A stretch of DNA of 64,000 nt, from positions 310,001-374,000 of the forward strand of contig NZ_JAGIBH010000005.1 in NCBI RefSeq assembly GCF_017744445.1, given 5' to 3'. The notes beneath the pieces are model-generated. The model did no database searches, was not told the DNA's origin, and was given only the letters and a program-made list of their open reading frames with translations. The position numbers were made by a program, and so were the translations under genes. The DNA comes from Caulobacter sp. GTDB taxonomy: Bacteria > Pseudomonadota > Alphaproteobacteria > Caulobacterales > Caulobacteraceae. This document shows positions 7,080 to 15,753 of this stretch, piece after piece (within the stretch, counting starts at the first letter, position 1; each line of letters begins with the position of its first letter).

Positions 7080-7541
7080 CTAGTCGTCCCGGCCGCCGCT
7101 CTTCATCAGGCGCGCCTTGTCGCGCTGCCAGTCGCGCGCGGCTTCGGTTTCACGCTTGTCGTGGTTCTTCTTGCCCTTGGCCAGACCGATCTCCAGCTTG
7201 GCCAGGCCCTTGTCGTTCCAATAGAGCTTCAGCGGGATCATCGTCCGGCCGTCGCGCTGCACCGCGCCGATCAGCTTGTCGATCTGCTTGCGGTGCAGCA
7301 GCAGCTTCCGGTGACGGCGCGGCTCGTGGTTGAAGCGGTTGGCGTGGCCATACGGCGGGATGTCGGCGTTGATCAGCTTGATCTCACGCCCTTCCACCGA
7401 GGCATAGGATTCGGCGATGTTGGCCCGGCCGACGCGCAGCGACTTCACCTCGGTGCCGGTCAGCATGATGCCGGCCTCGAAGACCTCCTCGATGAAGTAG
7501 TCGTACCGGGCGCGCCGGTTCTCCGCGATCGGCTTGGTCAT
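7080..7541 (-). CDS. smpB: SsrA-binding protein SmpB
   Basis: This 153-residue protein binds tmRNA and delivers it to stalled ribosomes in trans-translation. The oligonucleotide-binding barrel is evident: [11 protein letters not shown] near the start, G-T-E-V-K-S-L-R (about residues 29-36), and [11 protein letters not shown] in the middle. The basic C-terminal tail (K-K-N-H-D-K-R, then R-D-W-Q-R-D-K) is the part that inserts into the ribosome. Its ATG overlaps the dapA stop by one base (TAATG), so it is the second gene of a dapA-smpB operon, a common order in alphaproteobacteria. Confidence 0.97.
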   Translation of the reverse strand: MTKPIAENRRARYDYFIEEVFEAGIMLTGTEVKSLRVGRANIAESYASVEGREIKLINADIPPYGHANRFNHEPRRHRKLLLHRKQIDKLIGAVQRDGRTMIPLKLYWNDKGLAKLEIGLAKGKKNHDKRETEAARDWQRDKARLMKSGGRDD

Positions 7542-8425
7542 TACTCGAGGCCAGCCTCGCGCATGGCGTCCAGGATCGTCGGACGCACGGCGTCGGCGCA
7601 CGGGACGATCGGCAGGCGAACGTCTTCCGAGCACAGGCCCAGATGCGCCAGGGCGAACTTGGTCGGGCCAGGCGACGAATCCAGGAACAGGGCCTTGTGC
7701 AGGCGCACCAGGCGGTCCTGCCAGTAGAGGCCGGTTTCCCACTGGCCCTGCATGCAGGCGTTCATGAAGGCCGCGCAGGCGTCCGGGGCGACGTTCGAGG
7801 TCACCGAGATCACGCCGTGGCCGCCATGGGCCATGTAGCCCAGGGCCGAGGGGTCGTCGCCCGTCAGCAGCACCCAGTCGGGACCGCACAGCAGGCGCTG
7901 CATGCTGATGCGGGTCAGGTCGCCGGTGGCGTCCTTGATGCCGATGATGTTGGGCAGCTTGGCCAGGCGCGCCAGGGTCTCGTTGGAGATGTCCACGCCC
8001 GTGCGGCCCGGCACGTTATAGACGAACACCGGCAGCTCCACGGCGTCGTTGATCGCCTTGTAGTGCTGGTACATGCCCTCTTGGCTGGGGCGGTTGTAGT
8101 ACGGGGTCACCACCAGGGCGGCGTCGGCGCCGACGGCCTTGGCGTGCTGGACCAGCATGATGGCTTCGTCGGTCGAGTTGCTGCCCGCGCCCGCGATCAC
8201 CGGCACGCGGCCGGCGGCGGTCTTCACGCACAGCTCGACGACGCGCTTGTGCTCCTCGTGCGACAGGGTCGAGGTCTCGCCGGTGGTGCCGACCGGCACC
8301 AGGCCGTGGACGCCGCCCGAGATCTGGCGCTCGACCAAAGCCACGAACGCTTTTTCGTCCACCTCACCGTCGCGGAACGGCGTGACGAGGGCCGGAATGA
8401 CGCCCTTGAAGTGAGACTGGACCAT
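7541..8425 (-). CDS. dapA: 4-hydroxy-tetrahydrodipicolinate synthase
   Basis: DapA condenses pyruvate with aspartate semialdehyde, the first committed step to diaminopimelate and lysine. The 294-residue (beta/alpha)8 protein keeps all key residues: the G-T-T-G-E-T motif at 46-51, Tyr136 and Arg141 in V-Y-N-V-P-G-R-T, and the Schiff-base Lys164 in I-G-I-K-D-A-T-G. The length is standard. It starts with ATG at 8425, divergent from the lytic transglycosylase, and is coupled to smpB. Diaminopimelate supply and cell-wall turnover genes being neighbours fits a peptidoglycan theme. Confidence 0.97.
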   Translation of the reverse strand: MVQSHFKGVIPALVTPFRDGEVDEKAFVALVERQISGGVHGLVPVGTTGETSTLSHEEHKRVVELCVKTAAGRVPVIAGAGSNSTDEAIMLVQHAKAVGADAALVVTPYYNRPSQEGMYQHYKAINDAVELPVFVYNVPGRTGVDISNETLARLAKLPNIIGIKDATGDLTRISMQRLLCGPDWVLLTGDDPSALGYMAHGGHGVISVTSNVAPDACAAFMNACMQGQWETGLYWQDRLVRLHKALFLDSSPGPTKFALAHLGLCSEDVRLPIVPCADAVRPTILDAMREAGLE

Positions 8426-8669
8426 GACTTGCAAATTGCCGTGAGGAGACGCCGCTTTGCTTGCGGCTGGATGATGGGGGCGGACAATATGTCCCTGCCC
8501 CTCGGTCCCGCAATGGGCGCCGCTGGGCAGGTGCGGGATTTGATGGGCCAAGCCGGTCCGGTCAAGCCCCGCCAACCGGTCTTTAAACCTATTAGGGCCT
8601 GAATCGTCGCATAGGGGACGGCCTGAGATTCGAGTACAAGCTCTTCGGGGGCTTGGTTAGGAGAGCGTT

Positions 8670-10775
8670 TTGGCTTCAGTGACGCGTCGGATTCTGCTCG
8701 GAGGAGCCTGCATCGTGGCCTTGGTCGTGGGCGCTGCTGACGCCCAGACGACGACGGGCTATGCGACTCCCTACCAGAGCCAGGCCGGCCTGATCACCAC
8801 GCCGCCGACCGCCGTGACCGGCGCCCTGTCCGACACCGACAGCGCCAACCTCCAGACCGCCCTGGCCGCCGCCAAACGCGGCGACGTCTCGGGCGCGCGC
8901 ATGGCGATGGATAGCCTGCAAGATCCGATCGCCAAGAAGATCGCCCAGTGGCAGCTGGTCGACAGCAATGCCGAGGCCTTGAGCTTCTTCGAGCTGGACG
9001 CCGCCCGCCGCGACCTGGCCGGCTGGCCGCGCGGCGCCCGTCGCGATTCCGCCGCCGAGAAAGCCCTGTCGACCTCGGGCCTGGACCCGGCCCGCGTCAT
9101 CGCCTGGTTCGGCGGGTCCCAGCCGGCGACGGCCGACGGCGCCATGGCCCTGGCCAGCGCCTGGCAGGCCACGGGCCGAAGCCAGGACGCCACCAACCTG
9201 ATCCGCCGCACTTTCCGCGACAAGGTGTTCGAGGCCGATGCCCAGCGCAGCATGATCGCGCGCTTCGGCGGCATGCTGACCGCCGACGACTACGCCCGCC
9301 GCGCCGACATCCTGCTGTACGGCCAGCAAGGCCCGGCCGCCCGCGACATGGTCGCCATGCTGTCCGACACCGGCCAGGCCGCCGCCCGCGTGCGCATGGC
9401 CTATCGCTCGAACTCGGCCAGCGCCAACACGCTCTACAACGGCCTGACGCCGGACCTGCAAGCCTCGCCCGGCGTGGTGTTCGAGCGCGCCGCCTATCTG
9501 CGCCGCGCCGGCATGGACAGCCTGGCCCTGCCGATGGTGGTCAACTTTCCGGTCCCGCCGACCGAAGAAGCCTCGACCGCCATCTGGAAGGAGCGCAAGC
9601 AGCTGATCGTCGGCGCCCTGAAGGCCGGCAATAGCGCGGGCGCCTATGCCGCCGCCGACAACACCCACGCCTTGGCCCCGGCCGACATCGCAGAGAGCGA
9701 GTTCTACGCCGGCTGGATCGCCCTGACCCGCCTGAAGAACCCCGACGCCGCGGCCGCCCACTTCGCCGAGATCGCCGCCGTCGGCGCCTCGCCGATCACC
9801 AAGGGCCGCGCCCTGTACTGGCAAGGCCGCGCGGCCGAGGCGCAAGGCGACCCGATCGCCGCCCAGGCCTTCTATGGCGAGGGCGCGCGCTACATCACCA
9901 CCTTCTACGGCCAGCTGGCCGCCGAGAAGGCCGGCATCAAGGAACTGCGGCTGGACCGCGACCCGGTGATCACCCAGGCCGACCGCGCCCGCTTCTATGG
10001 CCGCGAGCAGGTGCGCGCCGCGCGGATCCTGGCCGACATCGGCCAGCGCGACCTGTTCCGCAGCCTGGTCCTCTATATCGACGACACTTTGCCCAACGCC
10101 GAGGAGTCGGCGCTGCTGGTCGACATGGCCCGCGGCTATGGCGACCAGGACCTGGCCATGCGCGCGGTCCGCACCGCCGCCCAGCGCGGCATGCAGCTGC
10201 CCGAGCGCGGCTATCCGCTGCTGGACCACCATTTCACGCCCGGCGCCGGCGCGGCCGAGACGGCCTTCGTCTATTCGATCTCGCGCCAGGAAAGTAACTT
10301 CGACCCGGCCGCCCGCTCGGGCGTCGGGGCGCGCGGCATGATGCAGCTGATGCCGGCCACCGCCGCCATCGTCGCGCGCAAGCTGGGCGAGGCCCACACC
10401 GTCGATCGCCTGTCGGACGCCCCCTACAACATGCGCCTGGGCTCGGTGTATCTGGGCGACATGGTCCGCAGCTTCAGCGGCTCGTACATCATGGCTGCTG
10501 CGGCCTACAACGCCGGCCCCGGCCGTCCCGCCGCCTGGGCGGGCCTGTGCGGCGACCCGCGTGGCGCGGGCACCGACCCGCTGGACTTCATCGAGTGCAT
10601 CCCGTTCTCCGAGACCCGCAACTACGTGATGCGGACCCTGGAGACGACCATGGTCTATCGCGCCCGCCTGAACGGCGGCGTCAGCCCGCTGACCCTGTCG
10701 TCCGACCTCAAGCGCGGCGGTTATGTCTACACGCCGTCGGTGGCCTCAGCGGACATCGGATCGGCGCAGCCCTAG
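8670..10775 (+). CDS. soluble lytic murein transglycosylase (Slt70-like)
   Basis: This periplasmic enzyme cuts the glycan strands of peptidoglycan with formation of 1,6-anhydro-muramic acid. The 701-residue protein starts at TTG (8670), with AGGAG six bases upstream, and carries a signal peptide cleaved after residue 25 (A-A-D-A-Q). A long helical superhelix (about residues 50-500) precedes the C-terminal SLT domain with catalytic Glu541 in R-Q-E-S-N-F-D, then G-M-M-Q-L-M-P-A-T and A-Y-N-A-G-P-G. Size and architecture match Slt70 with its U-shaped domain. It is likely a housekeeping cell-wall enzyme; I do not assign it to a specific Caulobacter paralogue. Confidence 0.93.
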   Translation: MASVTRRILLGGACIVALVVGAADAQTTTGYATPYQSQAGLITTPPTAVTGALSDTDSANLQTALAAAKRGDVSGARMAMDSLQDPIAKKIAQWQLVDSNAEALSFFELDAARRDLAGWPRGARRDSAAEKALSTSGLDPARVIAWFGGSQPATADGAMALASAWQATGRSQDATNLIRRTFRDKVFEADAQRSMIARFGGMLTADDYARRADILLYGQQGPAARDMVAMLSDTGQAAARVRMAYRSNSASANTLYNGLTPDLQASPGVVFERAAYLRRAGMDSLALPMVVNFPVPPTEEASTAIWKERKQLIVGALKAGNSAGAYAAADNTHALAPADIAESEFYAGWIALTRLKNPDAAAAHFAEIAAVGASPITKGRALYWQGRAAEAQGDPIAAQAFYGEGARYITTFYGQLAAEKAGIKELRLDRDPVITQADRARFYGREQVRAARILADIGQRDLFRSLVLYIDDTLPNAEESALLVDMARGYGDQDLAMRAVRTAAQRGMQLPERGYPLLDHHFTPGAGAAETAFVYSISRQESNFDPAARSGVGARGMMQLMPATAAIVARKLGEAHTVDRLSDAPYNMRLGSVYLGDMVRSFSGSYIMAAAAYNAGPGRPAAWAGLCGDPRGAGTDPLDFIECIPFSETRNYVMRTLETTMVYRARLNGGVSPLTLSSDLKRGGYVYTPSVASADIGSAQP

Positions 10776-10791
10776 TCTCCACCATCCGTTT

Positions 10792-10901
10792 CCCCGGCGA
10801 AAGCCGGGGCCCAGATGAAGAGCGCTGCGGCGGGCTCTAGAAGTGCTGCGTCATTCCGGTCAGTCCTGCGCCTTGAGATCTGGGTCCCGGCTTTCGCCGG
10901 G
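10792..10901. repeat. REP-like intergenic repeat, two inverted hairpin units
   Basis: Two copies of a hairpin-forming unit face each other: CCCCGGCGAAAGCCGGGG at 10792-10809 and its counterpart CCCGGCTTTCGCCGGG at 10886-10901, both flanked by matching CCAGA/TCTGG bases. A related pair occurs at 58319-58377. Such elements are common between genes in Caulobacter-type genomes. Here it lies between convergent genes and could act as a bidirectional terminator or mRNA-stability element. Confidence 0.75.
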
Positions 10902-10916
10902 AAGATCGGATTGGGG

Positions 10917-11669
10917 TTAAGCCCGGCGGGCCGCCAGCACCGGCCCGACCTCGGTCTCGACCAGCTCGCCATCCAGCCGGAAGACGTGGCTGAGGATGAA
11001 CCGCGACAGCGCCTCGCGCGGCTTGCCTTCGGCGACGATGCGGCCGTGATCGACGACGATGATCCGGTCGCAGGACCGGGCCGCCAGCCCAAGGTCGTGC
11101 AGGGTCACCACGACGGCCGCGCCGCGCTTGGCCTCGGCGCGTAGCAGATCCAGGGTCAGCAGTTGGGCGTCCGGATCCAGCCCCGCCACCGGCTCGTCGG
11201 CGACCAGCAGCGGCGCGCGGGTGGCCAGCAAGCGGGCGAGCAGCACCCGCGCCCGCTCGCCGCCGGACATGTCCAGCACGCCGCGATCTGCCAGGTCCCT
11301 GGCGCCCACCCGATCCAGGCATTGCAGCGCCAGAAGGTCGGCCGCTGTGTCGGCCAGGTCGCTCGCGCCCAGGGCCGCGACCATGCGGGCCGGCAGGTTC
11401 CAGGCCACACGGCGGTCTTGCAGCAGGTAGCCGACCAGCTTGGCGCGTTCGTCCGGCTTGAGGGTCGCCAAGGCCTTGCCCGACAGCCTGGCCTCGCCCG
11501 CCGTCAGCGCCAGCAGGCCCAGGCCCGCGCGCAGCAGGCTGGTCTTGCCCGCGCCGTTGGGGCCGACCACGCCGACCACCTCCCCTGCGGCGACGCTCAG
11601 CGAGGCGGCTTCCAGCACCGTCTTGCGCCCTTGGCGGGCGGAGAGGTCCATGAGGGTCCAGGCGCTCAT
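10917..11669 (-). CDS. ABC transporter ATP-binding protein, iron/cobalamin type
   Basis: The 250-residue ATPase drives a FecCD/BtuCD-type importer. Walker A is G-P-N-G-A-G-K-T at 36-43, the Q-loop is Gln84, the signature is M-S-G-G-E (134-138), Walker B is L-V-A-D-E-P (155-160) and the switch His is 191. The start ATG overlaps the permease stop (ATGA at 11666-11669). Together with the upstream permease and binding protein it forms a three-gene operon. The substrate could be cobalamin, haem or a siderophore; the sequence does not decide. Confidence 0.92.
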   Translation of the reverse strand: MSAWTLMDLSARQGRKTVLEAASLSVAAGEVVGVVGPNGAGKTSLLRAGLGLLALTAGEARLSGKALATLKPDERAKLVGYLLQDRRVAWNLPARMVAALGASDLADTAADLLALQCLDRVGARDLADRGVLDMSGGERARVLLARLLATRAPLLVADEPVAGLDPDAQLLTLDLLRAEAKRGAAVVVTLHDLGLAARSCDRIIVVDHGRIVAEGKPREALSRFILSHVFRLDGELVETEVGPVLAARRA

Positions 11670-12652
11670 GCCCGCCAGCTCCGCGAGGCGCGCCAGGCCA
11701 GCAAGGCGAAGGCCGGAGCGCCGAACAGAGCCGTGACAACGCCCAGCTTCAGCTCCTGCTCGGTCGGGATCAGGCGGGCGGCCAGATCGGCCAGCACCAG
11801 CAGGAGCGCCCCGGCCAGGGCGGAGGGCCACAAGATCCGGCGAGGATCATCCTTGACCAGCGCCCGCACCAAGTGCGGCGCGGCCAGACCCACGAAGCCG
11901 ATCACGCCCGCCGCGGCCACAGCCGCGCCGGTCAGCAGGGCCGAGCCGGCCACGGCATAGACTCGCAGGCGCGACATCGGCAGGCCCGACATCCGCGCGG
12001 CCTCCTCGCCCAGGGTCAGCATGCGCAGGCCCTGCCCAGCCCGCACGCACAGAGCCGCCCCCAGGGCCATCGGGACCAAAGCCCGAGCGGCGTCGGTCCA
12101 GTCGCGGTTCTGCACCGAGCCCATAAGCCAGGCCAGGATCTCGGCCGTCGCCACTGGCGAGGGCGAGAGGTTGAACACCAGCGCCGTCAGCGCCCCGCCG
12201 AACGCCGACAGGGCCACGCCGAACAGGATCAGCGCCTCGGGCTCGCGGAAGCGCGCGGCCAGGGCCACGACCATCGCGCCGGCGGCCAGGGCGCCGACCA
12301 GGGCCGACAGCTCGATGCCGCCCGGGACCAGGGCCAACCCCGCCGAAATGGCCAAGGCCGCGCCCAAGCCGGAGACGGCCGAAACACCCAGCACGCCGGG
12401 ATCGGCCAGCGGATTGCGCAGCAGCCCCTGCATGGTGGCGCCCGCCAAGCCCAGGGCCGCCCCGACCAGGGCGGCGACAGCGACGCGCGGCGCGCGGATG
12501 GTCCACAGCACCTCGCCCGGCGGCGAGGCCGGATGGCTCAGCGCCTGGGCGTACTGGGCCAGGGTCAATGGCGTCTCGCCCAGCAACACGGCCAGGATCG
12601 CCGCGCCAGCCAGGGCCAGCAGCATCAGGAGACAGAGGCGCACCAGGCTCAT
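11666..12652 (-). CDS. FecCD-family ABC transporter permease
   Basis: The 328-residue inner-membrane permease has about ten hydrophobic helices and family motifs: I-R-A-P-R near residue 53, G-A-T-M-Q-G-L-L-R-N-P-L-A-D-P about 90, and the coupling-loop region G-F-V-G-L-A-A-P-H-L-V-R about 245, which contacts the ATPase. As a BtuC/FecC homologue it works as a homodimer. It overlaps both neighbours by ATGA, so translation of the operon is tightly coupled. Confidence 0.93.
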   Translation of the reverse strand: MSLVRLCLLMLLALAGAAILAVLLGETPLTLAQYAQALSHPASPPGEVLWTIRAPRVAVAALVGAALGLAGATMQGLLRNPLADPGVLGVSAVSGLGAALAISAGLALVPGGIELSALVGALAAGAMVVALAARFREPEALILFGVALSAFGGALTALVFNLSPSPVATAEILAWLMGSVQNRDWTDAARALVPMALGAALCVRAGQGLRMLTLGEEAARMSGLPMSRLRVYAVAGSALLTGAAVAAAGVIGFVGLAAPHLVRALVKDDPRRILWPSALAGALLLVLADLAARLIPTEQELKLGVVTALFGAPAFALLAWRASRSWRA

Positions 12653-13455
12653 CGCGCCGCCCTCGCCAGGGCCTCGGTTCCATCGGCGGCGAACCAGCCG
12701 GCGCAGCCGACCACCGACGCCGGCAGCGAGGCCACGGTGCGGGTCTTCACCGCTTTCTGCAGCGCGGCGTGACGGCCAGGCCCCCAGCGGTCGGCGCCGG
12801 CCCGGACCATGTCGAACAGCCCCAGCACCACCGCCGAAGGCGGCTGCATGACCATCCGCTCCAGCGACACCGGCGCGAAGTACGGGTCCTTGGTCGCGTT
12901 CGTGTAGCCAGCGGCCTTGAACATGGCGTCGACCAGCGTGCCTGAACCGGCCGTAAAACCGCCCGGCGTCAGATACAGCGCCGCCCGCCCCTGCCCCGCG
13001 CCCGCCGAGCGGGCCAGTTGGGCGTCCATGCGGGCGATCAGCGCCTCGCCTTCGGGTCGACGGTCCAGGGCGACGGCCACCTTGCGAACATTGGCCCGCA
13101 GGCCGTCGAAGTCGGCGGCATCGTCCAGGGCGACGGTGGTGATGTCCTTCTTTTCCAGGGCCTTGGACAGCCGCGCGTCACCGCCCCACAGGCGCACCAC
13201 GACCTCAGGTCGGGCAGCGATCAGGCTCTCAAACGTCGCGCGCCGCAGCGGCAGGCCAGCGGCCCGGTCACGCATGTAGCTGTCGCGGGAAGCGGCCCGA
13301 TACGAGAGGCCGACAATCGTCTCGCGCGGCGCCAGGGCCAGAACGTACTGGTCGGCGCACGAGTCGAGCGACATCACGCGCGGCCCAGCCACCGCCACGC
13401 CGGGCGCAGCCGCCATCACCGCCAGAAGCGCTAGCAAGGCCTTGGCGGCGCTCAT
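12649..13455 (-). CDS. periplasmic binding protein of BtuF/FhuD-like importer
   Basis: This 268-residue protein has a signal peptide (cleavage about residue 23, G-V-A-V-A-G) and the BtuF-like two-lobe fold. The conserved start of the mature protein, R-V-M-S-L-D-S-C-A-D-Q, and the R-P-E-V-V-V-R segment belong to the metal-chelate-binding class. It captures the ligand and hands it to the FecCD permease, whose gene overlaps its end. No TonB-dependent receptor gene and no cobalamin riboswitch are visible nearby, so the ligand stays open. Confidence 0.88.
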   Translation of the reverse strand: MSAAKALLALLAVMAAAPGVAVAGPRVMSLDSCADQYVLALAPRETIVGLSYRAASRDSYMRDRAAGLPLRRATFESLIAARPEVVVRLWGGDARLSKALEKKDITTVALDDAADFDGLRANVRKVAVALDRRPEGEALIARMDAQLARSAGAGQGRAALYLTPGGFTAGSGTLVDAMFKAAGYTNATKDPYFAPVSLERMVMQPPSAVVLGLFDMVRAGADRWGPGRHAALQKAVKTRTVASLPASVVGCAGWFAADGTEALARAAR

Positions 13456-13459
13456 GAAA

Positions 13460-14095
13460 TCAGTCCGTGACCAGGCCGTGCAGCAGGCCGTCCAGCATCA
13501 CCTTCATCAGTTGGTCGGGATCCGACCACCCACGTCCGGGCTTGGTGATCAAGAGCGAGACCAAGCCGTGGCAGCCGCTCCACAGCACCTCGGCGGCCTC
13601 CTTGGCCGAGCCCGAGCGCAGGCGGCCCTGGGCGGCGATCTGGTGCACCGGTTCACTGAACTTCTCGAAGCACCGGTCGCCCAGCGCCATGACATCGGCG
13701 CTCTTGTCCTGCGAGATGTGGTCGCCCGTGCTGCAGAACACCAGCTGATAGGTGTTGGGATTGTCGAGGGCGAACTGCATGTACGCCTCCAGCATCACCC
13801 GCACCCGCGACACCGGGTCGATCGGCTGGGCGGCGATCTGCGTATTCAGTTCCAGCAGACGCTCGATGGCGTCGTTGCTGATTTCCAGCAGGATCTGGTC
13901 CTTGTCGCGGAAGTGCATGTAGAGCGCCGTCGACGACACCCCCACCGCGTCGGCGATCTTGCGGATCGTCGCGCCAGCATACCCCTCGGCGATGAAGATT
14001 TTCTCGGCCGCCGCCAGGATCTCGCCTCGGCGCAAGTGCCCGTCACCCTTGGGCTTTCGCGCGGACTTGTGAGGCTTCTTCAGAACGACCGTCAC
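13460..14095 (-). CDS. TetR family transcriptional regulator
   Basis: The 211-residue repressor starts at GTG 14095, with GGGGA ten bases upstream; a basic stretch (K-K-P-H-K-S-A-R-K-P-K) leads the protein. The helix-turn-helix covers about residues 43-62 (T-I-R-K-I-A-D-A-V-G-V-S, then L-Y-M-H-F). The C-terminal ligand domain contains L-W-S-G-C-H-G-L-V-S, like the WHG-type TetR C-terminal family. It ends five bases before the binding-protein gene on the same strand, so it may be co-transcribed with the importer and sense its own ligand. The target is unknown. Confidence 0.88.
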   Translation of the reverse strand: MTVVLKKPHKSARKPKGDGHLRRGEILAAAEKIFIAEGYAGATIRKIADAVGVSSTALYMHFRDKDQILLEISNDAIERLLELNTQIAAQPIDPVSRVRVMLEAYMQFALDNPNTYQLVFCSTGDHISQDKSADVMALGDRCFEKFSEPVHQIAAQGRLRSGSAKEAAEVLWSGCHGLVSLLITKPGRGWSDPDQLMKVMLDGLLHGLVTD

Positions 14096-14239
14096 GGACT
14101 TGGCTTCCCCTGCATTTCCCCGGTCCGACACTAAACGGGAATCACCCAGCCGTCGCAAGAACGTGCGTCGCAGGAGAATTTCGGGCGAGTCTCGCCTCGC
14201 GCGCGCGAGGAGCGCGTCGCAAAACGCGCATTTTTCCAT

Positions 14240-14268
14240 TTGACAGCTTTTGGTTGCGATTCCGTTAT
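14240..14268 (+). promoter_or_regulatory. candidate promoter of the glycosyltransferase gene
   Basis: A perfect TTGACA hexamer at 14240-14245 is followed after 17 bases by a weak -10 region. It lies about 40 bases before the chosen ATG of the glycosyltransferase. The TTG of this hexamer also opens the frame, but is better read as the -35 element. Confidence 0.35.
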
Positions 14269-14305
14269 GCGCGCCGTTGGGGCGAGCAGCGTTCAGGGAA
14301 ACTCC

Positions 14306-15736
14306 ATGGCGCGCGAGGAAAGACGGCTGGACTTCGGGTCCAGGCCGATGGGCGGACCTGTGCCTGTCGCACAGGAAGGACCGGCGGAGACCGCCGCGCG
14401 GCCAGAGGGGCGTGACGGCGCTCACCAGACGCTTTCGCGCGGCCAGGCGGCCTTCGTGGCCCTGGCCGGGCTGCTGGCGGCCTTGGGCGTGGCGCTGGAT
14501 CCGAACGGCGCCATGACCGTGATCCATCACCTGTTCTTCGGCGTCTTCCTGCTGGGCGGCGCGACACGCCTGGCGGCGGCCTGCACGCCACTCCCGCCGG
14601 TCGGCGTTCCGCCGCTGGCCGAGGCGGACCTGCCGACCTACACCATCATCGCCCCGCTCTATCGCGAAGCCGAGGTGGTGGCCGAACTGATCGAAAACCT
14701 GATCGCCATCGACTATCCGCGTGACCGGCTGCAAGCCCTGATCGTGCTGGAGGCCGATGACGAGGTCACCAAGGCCGCCGTGCGCGCCATCGACTTGCCC
14801 GCCCTCGTCCAGGTGCTGATCGCCCCGCCGGGCGTCCCCAAGACCAAGCCGCGCGCCTGCAACCACGCCCTGGACCGGGCGCGCGGCGAGCTGGTGGTCA
14901 TCTACGACGCCGAGGACATGCCCGATCCCAGTCAGCTGCGCGAAGCGGCCGCCCGCTTCGCCGCCTCGGACCCGCGCACGGCCTGCCTGCAAGCGCCTCT
15001 GCGGATCGAAGATCCGGGCTTTTCGCTGTTCCTGCCCCACCAGTTTCGGCTGGAATACGCAGCCCATTTCGAGGTGCTGCTGCCGGCCCTGGCCCGCTGG
15101 GGCCTGGCCTTTCCGCTGGGCGGCACCAGCAACCATTTCAGGACCGCGCCGCTGCGGGCGATCGGCGGCTGGGATCCCTACAACGTCACCGAAGACGCCG
15201 ATGTCGGCTTCCGCCTCGCCGCCGCCGGTCATCGCCTGGGCGTGATCGGACGGCCGACCTGGGAGACCGCGCCGACCACGATCGAGCAGTGGTTCCCGCA
15301 GCGCGCCCGCTGGATCAAGGGCCACATGCAGACCCTGGCGGTCCACGCGCGCGGCCCGGTTCCGCGCCAGCCACGCAACGCTGTGGCGCTGGTCCTGACG
15401 CTGGCCCAGTCGGTGGCGTCTTCCCACCTGCACGGGCCGGTGATGGTCATCGCCATCACGGCGGCGGTGATCGACTACATCCCTGACGCGGCGTTCGGCA
15501 TCCCTGCCTGGGACCTGATGCTCTACATGCTGGGCTGGGGCTCGGCGGCCATCGCGGGCGCGCGCGGCGTGATGCGGGCCGGCGGCCAGCCCAAGTCGCT
15601 ACACCTGCTGGGCATGCCCGCCTACTGGCTGCTCCAGAGCGCGGCGGCGGTCAAAGCCCTGCACCAGTTCATCACCGCGCCGCATCGCTGGGACAAGACC
15701 CGGCACACGCCCCGCTCTGGACCTCACCACCTCTAA
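14306..15736 (+). CDS. GT2-family membrane glycosyltransferase, cellulose-synthase-like
   Basis: The 476-residue enzyme transfers sugar from a nucleotide donor across or at the inner membrane. Two N-terminal hydrophobic segments (about 58-75 and 80-95) precede the GT-A domain, which has Y-D-A-E-D (200-204) for the metal and the Q-R-A-R-W motif (332-336) typical of processive synthases; three or four C-terminal membrane helices follow. The ATG at 14306 has AGGGA upstream; earlier starts would place the promoter hexamer inside the gene. It stands alone, so the product (an exopolysaccharide or a glycolipid) cannot be named. Confidence 0.85.
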   Translation: MAREERRLDFGSRPMGGPVPVAQEGPAETAARPEGRDGAHQTLSRGQAAFVALAGLLAALGVALDPNGAMTVIHHLFFGVFLLGGATRLAAACTPLPPVGVPPLAEADLPTYTIIAPLYREAEVVAELIENLIAIDYPRDRLQALIVLEADDEVTKAAVRAIDLPALVQVLIAPPGVPKTKPRACNHALDRARGELVVIYDAEDMPDPSQLREAAARFAASDPRTACLQAPLRIEDPGFSLFLPHQFRLEYAAHFEVLLPALARWGLAFPLGGTSNHFRTAPLRAIGGWDPYNVTEDADVGFRLAAAGHRLGVIGRPTWETAPTTIEQWFPQRARWIKGHMQTLAVHARGPVPRQPRNAVALVLTLAQSVASSHLHGPVMVIAITAAVIDYIPDAAFGIPAWDLMLYMLGWGSAAIAGARGVMRAGGQPKSLHLLGMPAYWLLQSAAAVKALHQFITAPHRWDKTRHTPRSGPHHL

Positions 15737-15753
15737 AAAGGTATGGGCGGGCG

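Noticed and set aside
13440..14240. Cobalamin riboswitch upstream of the importer
   Set aside because: I looked for a B12-box-like conserved core around the importer and TetR starts and did not see one.
14240..14305. Extended glycosyltransferase start at TTG 14240
   Set aside because: That TTG is the first half of a perfect TTGACA -35 hexamer; the ATG at 14306 has a better ribosome site.
14100..15433. Leftward frame extending the TetR gene upstream by about 440 codons
   Set aside because: The extension lies opposite the glycosyltransferase and is compositionally biased; the TetR protein starts properly at GTG 14095.
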